NCBI RefSeq assembly: GCF_000003815.2
Contig: NC_049979.1
Location: 4,543,293-4,607,292, forward strand
Length of the DNA: 64,000 bases
Origin: Branchiostoma floridae
Taxonomy: Eukaryota; Chordata; Leptocardii; Amphioxiformes; Branchiostomatidae
Direction: 5' to 3'
The first letter of the stretch is position 1; each line of letters starts with the position of its first letter. Both the position numbers and the translations under genes were made by a program. The notes below the pieces were generated by a model, which was not told where the DNA came from, made no database searches, and worked only from the letters and a program-made list of their open reading frames with translations. Shown here piece by piece: positions 10,625-21,000 of the stretch.

Positions 10625-12952
10625 ATGGGTCAGCCCGAACAATCCGCCGGTGCGTCAGGACAGACACGTGAAAAGAAATCCAGAAGAAGTCGGAAAAAGG
10701 GACAAAAACCAGCCGAAAAGACGAGCGACAGGCAGGACGCTCCTCCTGAAAATGAATCGGGAGCGGACGCAGCACCAGCCGGTGCCAATGCCACAAAAGG
10801 CCGCCGGAGGAAGGACAAAGCTGGTGCCACAAAGGGGCAGGTCGGACAGCAAGTGAGTGCAGGTAAAAGTGCCGAAGCCCCGCGACAGGACGGTGACACA
10901 CAGAGGTTTGACGGACCGGGACATCTAGGAAAAGAGCGTAACGGTGCAGACCACGGGGGGTACACGGAACCTCCTCACGGGGAAGGAGCACCTGGCCGGG
11001 GGGAGGGAACCGCACCGGCCGCTGAAGGTGACTCGGGCCAGCATGACAAGGTGGGGCCGGACCAAAAACGGCGGAGAAATAAGAAGAGCAAAGAGTCTAA
11101 GCTTCTTGTCTATCGTCGGTTAGGGGAATATATGGCGGAAGAGGACGAGAAAAAGGTAGAGGAAGTCCTTGCGAAAAAGGGAGTAACGGAAATCGACGAT
11201 AAATCTAACATGGCTGCGGGGGTGGACGGACGAGGTGACGTGGCCGACGTGGTTCAAAGTCCAGCAGCTCCGCCGACAGGCGCCTTGGCAACTGACGGTG
11301 ACGGAGAGGGCGAGGATACGTATTACAGCATTTTGGCGCAGATACAGGAAACGGTTGAACAGGCGGCAGAAACACTTAACGATCCTACGGCTGAAGGTGA
11401 GGTTGAAGATTCGCCCTCCTCCTTTGAGGACATTTTAAAATTTGCTGCGGCGATGGAGGAAAGCGACGACACGATCACAACCCAGGATGAAAGTCAGCCA
11501 CCAACACCTGCCACCACGGACGCAGACGGCCCTCCGCAAGTACAGGACATTCCTGAAGTGCCGACCAGCCGCATCGCGACCACTGGAACCGGGGAAGTCA
11601 GCTCAAGTAGCAGCTCCCACCCCAAAGATAGCATAGATGTTGACATGGCAATTTCACATGTTGCAGAGAAAGAGTCAAAGGTCCCTAACGCTGGCGAGGA
11701 TATGGAAGACGACGCCAAGGTGCAAGACGCCGGAACACCAGAGGATATGAGTTCAGACAGAGGGGACCCTGCTCCACAGACTGAAGTCAATGTCAACGGC
11801 ACAGGAGTAACTGAGAACGAGCCAAAATCAACAGAGGAGCTACATTCAGCTGGGTCAAGTGTTGGCATGGAAGAAGGCTGTGAAGAGAGTAACATACCAG
11901 CACCACCCGAATCTTCTACCAGCGAGGTAACAGAAATCAATACTGTTGAGCCGGTAACACCCGAACAGGACACAAGTGGGGACGAACCACTTCCAGCTCC
12001 AGGTGCTGAAAATCCCGGCAAAGAAGCAGACGGCGGCGTGAGCGGGACCACAGATACTGATGCAACAACTCCCGCCGTAGAAGTCACCCCTGTCATCTCC
12101 ACGGCTGAGGCAGCGACTGACCCAGTCACGCCAGCTAAGTCTGAAGATGACACGACAGAAGCAGTTAACGAGGAGGATCTGCTTCTGAACGCCGAGGAAG
12201 GGGAAGCTATCGCCATCAACCTACCGAGGCATCTGTCAGAAGAGGTACGGGATACGGCTACTGAGGCCGACATGGGCAACAAATCAGCAAAACCAAGTCC
12301 TGATGACGAACAACCTGCTAGTAAACAAGACGCAGTAGACGATGATACAGAGGTGTTTGGCGATGCTGTTGCGGACACCTCCACAATGCCACCCGATAAT
12401 CAGCCAGATTTGCCAAACGATGTACCAGCAAACCCAATCCAAACCTCCGAGGATGAGATAGAAGTAGAACTTGAAGTGACAGTTCCAAACGAAACGCCGG
12501 ACAGTCAGGATGCAGAAGAAGATCAAACCGAGGTCCCAAACTACACCCCTCCTCCTCCAACACCAGATTCAACGGACCCTGCCATCCCGGCGGAAGAGAA
12601 GGCCGCCCAGCCGAAACAAGAGACGACGATCGTTATCGGCAAAGTGTCAACGCTTCCGGATGATATACCGTACATTGACGACGTCGATGAGCCAGTGGAG
12701 GAGGCTGACACCGAAGTGTATCCTGTACGCATTGGCGAAACCACACCCCTCAACGCTGCAGAGGAGAAAGCTCCTGTAGAAATTCCCAAGGTCGCTAGCG
12801 CTGAAGAGGAACCTCTGATCGTGTCACCGGAGCCGACACAAGATGAACCCAGCACGACCCCAGAGGAGAAACCCAAGAAAAAGAAGAAACGATCCAAGTT
12901 GTTCTCGTGCATGTTTCCATGCGTGCAGCCTCCTAAAGAGAAGAATCACTAG
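10625..12952 (+). CDS. Unrecognised acidic disordered protein, intronless, with polybasic cysteine tail
   Basis: A 775-residue open frame without introns; I do not recognise the family. The start is the first ATG after in-frame stops and has a fair context (ACAGAAATGG). Layout: short N-terminus beginning MGQPEQS; basic stretches at about residues 14-35 and 147-160; one possibly helical block near 158-190 (KLLVYRRLGEYMAEEDEK); then about 550 residues rich in Glu, Asp, Thr, Pro and Ser with no predicted fold; and a C-terminus with five lysines, RSKLF and two cysteines (SCMFPC). The N-terminal Gly2 and the basic/Cys tail suggest membrane attachment by lipids, but residue 6 is Gln, not the Ser/Thr favoured for myristoylation. 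No transmembrane segment. GC content is higher than in the flanks, supporting real coding. Could be a lineage-specific scaffold or cytoskeletal protein. Confidence 0.75.
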   Translation: MGQPEQSAGASGQTREKKSRRSRKKGQKPAEKTSDRQDAPPENESGADAAPAGANATKGRRRKDKAGATKGQVGQQVSAGKSAEAPRQDGDTQRFDGPGHLGKERNGADHGGYTEPPHGEGAPGRGEGTAPAAEGDSGQHDKVGPDQKRRRNKKSKESKLLVYRRLGEYMAEEDEKKVEEVLAKKGVTEIDDKSNMAAGVDGRGDVADVVQSPAAPPTGALATDGDGEGEDTYYSILAQIQETVEQAAETLNDPTAEGEVEDSPSSFEDILKFAAAMEESDDTITTQDESQPPTPATTDADGPPQVQDIPEVPTSRIATTGTGEVSSSSSSHPKDSIDVDMAISHVAEKESKVPNAGEDMEDDAKVQDAGTPEDMSSDRGDPAPQTEVNVNGTGVTENEPKSTEELHSAGSSVGMEEGCEESNIPAPPESSTSEVTEINTVEPVTPEQDTSGDEPLPAPGAENPGKEADGGVSGTTDTDATTPAVEVTPVISTAEAATDPVTPAKSEDDTTEAVNEEDLLLNAEEGEAIAINLPRHLSEEVRDTATEADMGNKSAKPSPDDEQPASKQDAVDDDTEVFGDAVADTSTMPPDNQPDLPNDVPANPIQTSEDEIEVELEVTVPNETPDSQDAEEDQTEVPNYTPPPPTPDSTDPAIPAEEKAAQPKQETTIVIGKVSTLPDDIPYIDDVDEPVEEADTEVYPVRIGETTPLNAAEEKAPVEIPKVASAEEEPLIVSPEPTQDEPSTTPEEKPKKKKKRSKLFSCMFPCVQPPKEKNH

Positions 12953-15017
12953 CTTCCTTAAAAGGTAGGCTGTGCAAAAACGGTGGAGACGTAAAGTCAG
13001 ACTTTCTCAGAGAACTGTAGCTGTGTCTGTCATGGCCTATGAGGATTGTTTACTCGTTGATTGTTAAATCTAAGAAGTGTTTGGACACAAATTAAGGCCA
13101 TTAAGCAAACGCGATTTGTAGTATGGGTAGGGCAAAAATGAACAATATAGGTCATCCCTTATGTGACCCGCTGCAAGAAAAGCATTTGTAAATAATTTAT
13201 TATGATGGCAGGTAGGCTCTGGCAGGTAGGGTTACCGGACACCACCACATCCTGGTGACCACAAATTGTTTTTCTAGTTCAAGATTCTTAAAATGATTTT
13301 AGAAATCACTAACTATGTATTTCAGTAGATTGTGATAGATATTCTATGGTGTGAAGCTATACTCTGTAATCACGGCCATGATTTTATGTCGCTCACCCAC
13401 CCAATGTTCAGTCATCTGTGCATAACTCTTGTATACAATAGTATTTGTAATCGCAAGGTTTAAATGGTAATGGATTCTACAAGCCATGATGTCACTTAAT
13501 TGAACATACTGCAAATCATGTCCTACCCTTGTTAACTTGAAGTGTGGAAATAATTTAAACATTTTGACAAAGTCTTTAGCATTGACATTTCTGTGATGTA
13601 ATCCGTCACCATGCCCATGGGACTCATTGTCAGGAAATGGGGCTAATTTAGGTGCAGCACAGAGCAGATGGCTTTGGCATTTCACTGGGGAATCATAGAT
13701 GGAATATTTTACCTTCCTGTACCCCCTCATGGATAGATGAGACCATATGCACTGGAGAGAAAATACCCAGTTGTCACCTCCAGAGGCTAGTAATTGACTG
13801 AGTTGATCAATTTGCTACTGTTGTAAGTTATATGTAGAATGTCCTATTCCAAATCAGCCAATATTTGTTAGCTTGGTAAGACTAGGCTGCCATGTTAAGT
13901 TGTATGTGGCACCTGCATTAGCAGGTCTGTGCTCAGTTCAGTTCATAGGGCAAATATCACATCACAATGCATGTTTGATAGTAGACAGTGGACCATTGTT
14001 CAGGTTGGCTTTCCTATTCATTACAAACTATTCCAACATGTCGGTTGGCACACACAGAACCATGTGCAATCATGGAGTTGATTCTTTGACATGTTTGTGC
14101 TGTCTTGAAAAAAAAAAATACAAAAATGTACGAGCTTCTTTTTCATAACAGTGTCATATCTTGTGTGTACTTTCCTTCCATCAAATAACAACAAAGGTGG
14201 GCATTTGGTTCTCAATAACAACTTTATGCAGCCTCTTAGATCTGAACATGAATATGATCACAGGGCACACACAGTGACACACACACAATCCCAAAATTGC
14301 AGTCCCCCTGGACACATGTAAACATGAAAGACAAACTAGACTTTGACTCCTTGTTGCGGTTGAATGTTTTTATTAGTATGTTTGTTTTTTTATTACCTTA
14401 CATAGAAAATATAAGAAGTACAGTACTGGTATATGATAGTCTGGAAGTGTGCACATACCTGTACAGCCCTGGACAACTTGAAATTGAATGTGCTCAAACA
14501 ATTTCTTCCTTATCAATGTGTCCATAAATACAAACATGTAGGTGCTTCTACATGACAGCCACATACCTAGTAGAAATCACCTCTACAACTTAAACCTCCT
14601 TTTTTTATCATGGGAGTCTTTTTCTTTAACCAGAATCAAGGCAGTTTTAAGTCTAGGAACTACAACAAAATCAATGTATGGTTAGCAGACATTCCATAAG
14701 CTACTTCCATTGGCACAATTAGTGGTAGAAGAAAATGTAGATGTCTGAAGAAGAAAAAGATAATGCAACTTATCTAAACCAATCTGTACGTTTTGTACCA
14801 AGACCACACTACGTCTTCCATAAAGGATCTTTCTTATCATAACTAAAAAGATGGGATTTACAAGATTGACTGGCAAGAGAATTTACATCTTTACCAGTCT
14901 TGTCCACTTCTCAAATCAATGATGTTCTTACATTGGGGAAACAGTAGACCTCTCTACTGTGCTGAACTTAATCCATAAAAGTGTAAGACAAATAACAAAT
15001 ATGTCTAAATCCTGGTC
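12953..15017. other. Intergenic region between the acidic-protein gene and FBL
   Basis: Convergent 3' ends: the 775-residue ORF from the left and fibrillarin from the right. AT-rich with short unsupported frames only. The part near 14900-15017 is presumably fibrillarin 3' UTR (minus strand). No RNA gene or clear element seen. Confidence 0.4.
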
Positions 15018-18000
15018 TCACTTCTTTGAGGGTCTGCAAAAAAAGAAGTCAAAATTAGAGTATGGACAAATGAAATCTCATGGGTAGGTGAAAATGAAGA
15101 CAACTTACATGGCTATTGCTCCAATGATCTCATACTACAAAACTTGTCCCTCAGCTGGGAGCCTTTCAGCAAAACACTAGGTTCTCTTCAAACTCACATC
15201 GCTATATACTGTTCAATTTCCGGTTTCTAAGTCCTTCTACAGCAACAGTTTCTTTCCCCGGACGGCCAAATTATGGACTCTCTCGACAACAACTGTTTCC
15301 CTCTTGTCTACAACTTATCAGCCTTCAAAACAAATGTCCACCGCTATCTCCATGCACAGTTATTTCCAACTTCTTAGTTCACTGCCCTGAAGTGGTCTAA
15401 TAACCTTGCTTTGAACAATCTTGTTTAAAAAAGAAGGTAGTACTTTTGTCAGTTAAGAACAAGTTACACTAACCTGTACACTCCTACCACTACTGCATGG
15501 TCCCTCTCGTAAGGCTCCAGTGTCAGCTGTTCTTTAGGGTGCATCTTCTCTGACTTCATCTTCTTCACTTCACCTGCAAACACAGCTTCTGCTGACGCTG
15601 TGGAGTCGATACAGTTGGCCTGGAAACAGAACATTACAGAACAGTTGGAAAACCACTCCAGGGCATCTGGACTTAAGGTGCACTGCACTGCACTGTCAAG
15701 CTTGCATCACTGCGGGGTTTGTTCACTGCGTCACTACTTTGTTATTTCTCATTTCCTCTGATTTTTTTATAATCTACAATAATCTATTGCGTACTTTGTA
15801 CAAGTATGGCTTAGAAGACGACAAATAAACAAAAAGAAAATTTGTTCTTTATCTCTGAAATTCGTATCTTTCGAACCCCATAAAGACACAAGCTTGACGC
15901 AAGTTCAGTGAGAGTGCACCATTAGAAGCATAAAAACAAACCTTTTCTGTATTGTCACAAAATGGGAATATGAAACTGATTGACAATTTACTGTGCTCTG
16001 AAAATGGGATAGAATATGACAATGCTGTGGAGTCGATACAGTTGGCCTGGAAACAACATTACAGAAAAGTTGGAAAACCACTCCAGGGCATCTGGACATA
16101 GAAACATAAAAACAAACCATTGCTGTATTGTCACAGACTGAGAATTTGAAACTGACTGACAATTTACTTTGCTCTGAAAATGGCAGAGAATACGACAATG
16201 CTGTGGAGTCGATACAGTTGGCCTGGAAACAGAACATTACACAACAGTTGGAAATTCCATTCTACAGCATATGGACTTACAAACAAACCTTTGCTGTATT
16301 GTCACAGACTGAGAATTTGAATCTGATTGACAATTTACTGTGCTCTGAAAATGGCATAGAATATGACAATGCTGTGGAGTCGATACAGTTGGCCTGAAAA
16401 CAAAATATTACAGAACAGTTGGAAAACCACTCCAGGGCATCTGGACTTAGAAAGATAAAAACCTTCGCTGTATTGTCACAAAATGAGAATATGAATCTGA
16501 TTGACAATTTACTGTGCTCTGAAAATGTCATAGAATATGACAATGGCTTCAACTTAAAGGCGCCCTGAGCAGTTTTTAGTGCATCAAAATCAAAAATATT
16601 CTGGATGATACAATCGGTATGATATTGACATTTACTTCACCATTCTAGCACATTTTTATCATTATTTCGTACTTTCAGCGTTTAAAAGGACGCACAAACA
16701 TGCCGCAAACAGACCCCTTTGATTTATTATATCCTACAATAAATCAGCACAGGATCGAGCCACTAACGGTTTCCCGTCGGTAATTTTCGGAGATTTTCGA
16801 ACGCATGAGGTCATTGAGCGAATTGAATCTGATTCGCCCGTTCGCAAATCGAAACCTTATTCGAACAAGTGACGACATCTCCGGAAGCGTTCGAGGCGCA
16901 TTTGGTCATGTTCGCGTGCGTTCCGAAAATTTGAAATAATGGCACGTGCAGCGCTCAGATTTTCAATGAGTTCTCATCATCCAGTGACGTCTCATCTTTG
17001 CTCAATAAAGGTCGATATGCAATGATAAAGTGTTATTTAAGCTTACTGTGTGTAAAAATGACTTGGAAATTAAATTTGAAAAGACTAAAAAAACTGCTCT
17101 GGGCGCCTTTAATGAAGACCTACCTCATGCTACCTTACATGAAATATAGAAGCACACATTTCAGTGGGTACATACTTGGCTGAATCTGTATTCCAATGCA
17201 ATAATCTCACCTTGATAGAGATGACAAAATGACCATCATTCTTCAGGAAGTTATGGGCATTGATTGCTACTATCCTGGTCTGGTCAGGCTGTGCAACATC
17301 TGCAAAGATTGTATCCACCATACCTACAACACAAATACACAGACAAGGTATCAACCACTTGTATCTCATTGTTAAATAACAAAATGTACATAGAACATGT
17401 GCAACATGTCAAGATACAACGAAATGCACAAGGGTGACCACTAAATCATGTACGGTAATTAATCATTTTATAAATGTACTTTTATGTTCACAGTTTTCAG
17501 AGTGACGACTGAAACATGAACTTATCATTACCGATAACAAATAATTTGTTCACCGTGAACATTTAGTTCCGACAACAAGTTAAATTTTCTCAGAGCGTCA
17601 AAGCATCCAAAGTTTGATATCAAGAAGACAAAGTGAATTACAGTACTTAGCATGCACCAGTGTAATACTGAATGTGCAGACACTGCGCCTCTAAAACAAG
17701 AAGGATCCCCTACAAAACCTACCAACTAACATCCTGTACTTGTGAGGGTGCCTGGCATCTTCTATGATTGGAATGATGTTGGTTCTCTTCTTGGCCACAT
17801 TGAGGAGGTCTCGGCCTGACCTGTGGGAGAACTCTACAGCATACACCAGCCCTTCCTGAAAACAGACATGGACAACTTCAGTAGTGGCCAGACTATGGTG
17901 CTCCATGGTTTCATCTGTACTGTACTACTGTAAATGAAGAAATGTTCCCGATGGCTTTATGTTCACGGTTTTCGCGAGGTAGTCCTACCGCAAACTTAAA

Positions 18001-21000
18001 ACCACCACAAACATTTTTCCATTACAGTATGTGACTACAGTGTATGGCACTTCCGCAAACTTAAAACCACTGCACTTTCCCACTAACGCAAAATTAAATT
18101 CCCGCAAACTTAAATGCATTTACGGCAAACCATGCCCCCTTCCCCCACACACATATTCAGGAAGAATGTAGAAAGTACACAATAGACTATACCAGGGCCG
18201 TGGCCAGCACCCGTCCTTCCGTCCTATGACAAAATTTTGCCTCTGGGGGCAAAAGAAATTTGGCCCATTCAGTCCTGTGACATCAATATGTAAAGATATA
18301 AAAAAACCTTTGGCGCTCAATAGGATTTCCGTTCAAAATTGGGGGACGGAAAATGATTTCAGGCTGGCTACAACCCTTGACTATACACATATAGATAATC
18401 AGTGAAGCCTGTACTTCTAACTGGGCCACGTTTGCCTTCATGATTAAGCACAGTGGGGTGAATGGGACTTATTTCAGCCGCAACAAATTGCTGATGCACA
18501 ACGATAGTACAAAGTTGTCAATGATTCTAATACTGCTCTTAAGTGGAGATGTTGAGGTGAACCCAGGGCCTAGACCACCGAAGTTTCCCTGTGGGAGCTG
18601 TAACAAGGCTGTACAGAATGCTCAAGCTGTCATTTGTTGTGATGACTGTAATAGATGGTATCACAAAGACTGCATTGGGATATGCTCGGAAGTATACACT
18701 GTATTAGAAACCCACAAATCATACTCATGGATATGCTGTGACTGCGGCGTACCAAACTTTGCATCAGACATGTTCGACATCACTGACGACAGCTTCCATT
18801 CAGTAAATTCATTTGATACGCTGAACTCCAGCACAAGTTTGCCAGGTGACACACCGACGGCCACATCCACTCCACTTAGATCAAAACAAGGCAAAACTCA
18901 CACTAGAGGTAATGGCCACAAAAAGAACAAGGCTAAACTCCTGCTGGTAAACTGCCAGAGTGTTCGAAACAAAACTGCTGAATTGGCAACTGTCATTGAC
19001 ACTTATAAGCCGGACATAATAGCGGGCACAGAATCATGGCTCAATGAAAACATATCAAGCAGTGAAATATTCCCTGACAACTACATAGTGCACCGTAAAG
19101 ACAGACAAACTGGCCCAGGAGGTGGTGTTTTTCAGGCAAACAGGGATGATCTGATTGTCACCCACAGACCAGATCTGGACACAGACTGTGAGAATATCTG
19201 GACACAAACCCAACTTGCANNNNNNNNNNNNNNNNNNNNNNNNNNNNNNNNNNNNNNNNNNNNNNNNNNNNNNNNNNNNNNNNNNNNNNNNNNNNNNNNN
19301 NNNNNNNNNNNNNNNNNNNTTAAGTCAGCGTATACATCACTCAAGAAGGAATGAATTATCTCGTAGCTGGTACATTTCATAGCAAGTATCTTGATCGACC
19401 GTATAGATTATATCTAATAATAATAACCTCGCTGAAACAAAAGGCACGTTCCTAAAGGCGTGAACTTGGATAATGGGAAATCCTAATTTATACCTTTATT
19501 CCGTGTAATAACAATAATAACAAATCAATATATCTCTCTTTGCTGTAACATTTTGTAGCAAGTTACTATGATAGATTGTAGATTATAAGGTTTTATTGCA
19601 AAGTCATGCCCAGGGGGCTAATTGTAGGTGAATAAAATCAAAACATTAAGTGATTGAAAACAGGTAAATAATATAAATTCTAACATATGAAGATTAACTG
19701 ATTGTATGTACATACAGAATATCGAATACGATTCTTAACCTACATTACTATTGCGGGGTTTGACTTCCTATTTGAAAACAATTGAAAATGAAATGTCCCA
19801 CGTTTTCTATGATAGATTGATTTGCTGATCTTAGCAGGAAGTGTGTCTTTTGTGTTTTTTTTCTAAAGAATGAAATGTTTGGTATGATCTACTTAAGTCG
19901 ATTCTGTATTGTAGAACCCTCGCCCATACAACAGACACGTTTCTGGAGGCCTGGACTTGATTAGTATGAAATCCTAATTTATGCCTTTATTTCGTGTAAT
20001 GACAATTATAACAGATGAATTTATCTCTCTTTACTAGTACATTTCAAAACAAGTCAGATCTGGACACAGACTGTGAGATAATCTGGACACAAACCCAACT
20101 TGCAGGAAAGAAACCGCTTATGATTGGTACATACTACAGACCTCCGTCGGACCAGGGCAATAGTCTGGGTGAGCTTGACAACTCTATAAATAAAGTGGGA
20201 ACTAAGATAAACTCCAACAATGTGATCATTCTTGGAGATTTCAATACCCCCGGTATAAATTGGGATGTCAGCACAACAGATAATGCTCAGAACTATACAG
20301 GACAGGCACAGAAACTACTGCACTTAGTGGATAACCATGGGCTATTCCAAACAGTTCAGGAACCAACCAGAAATGGTAATCTCTTGGACCTGGTCTTAGT
20401 TAACAACCCAAACATAATTGAAAAGACCGCAGTAGTTCCGGGAATAAGTGACCATGACATGGTTCTAGTGGACGTGAACTTGGCACCCAAACAGAACAAA
20501 AAACCAAAAAGGAAAGTGTATATTCGCACGAAATCTGACGAGCCGGCTATCAAGAATGACCTTGAGGACTATGCAACAAACTTTAACATGAGAACAAAAG
20601 ACATGTCAGTGACACAGAAATGGGATGACTTCAAAGGCAAAATGAAGCACACAATGAACAAGCACATTCCTAGTAAAATGACATCAAGCAGATACAACTT
20701 GCCCTGGTTTAACAGAAACTTAAGAAGGCACTGTCGGAAGAAACAGCGTCTTTACAATAAAGCTAAGAGAACAGGACAAGAGGAAGACTGGAATAAATAC
20801 AAGAAAGTAAAAAAAGGAGTTCAGAAAAGCATAAGAGCAGCACACTCAAAGTACGTGGCAAACATACTGGGAGAAGCTATAACTGACAAACCTAAAACAT
20901 TCATAAAAGGCCTGAGGAGAGACCTTGTCGGGGTAGCCACTCTAAAGTTGGGGAGCACCATTATTAGTGACAGTGAGAAAAAAGCAGAGGCACTCAGTTC

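Noticed and set aside
11494-12384. 296-codon open frame on the minus strand inside the acidic-protein gene
   Set aside because: Serine/valine-rich shadow of the plus-strand Glu/Asp/Thr-rich frame; no start context or recognisable features.
16128-16397. Open frames in the FBL intron array
   Set aside because: Product of the 175-bp tandem repeat containing exon fragments; no start or splice support as an extra exon.
18440-19219. PHD-finger protein as a host gene
   Set aside because: The PHD finger is followed in frame by an APE-type endonuclease and reverse transcriptase; it belongs to the LINE.
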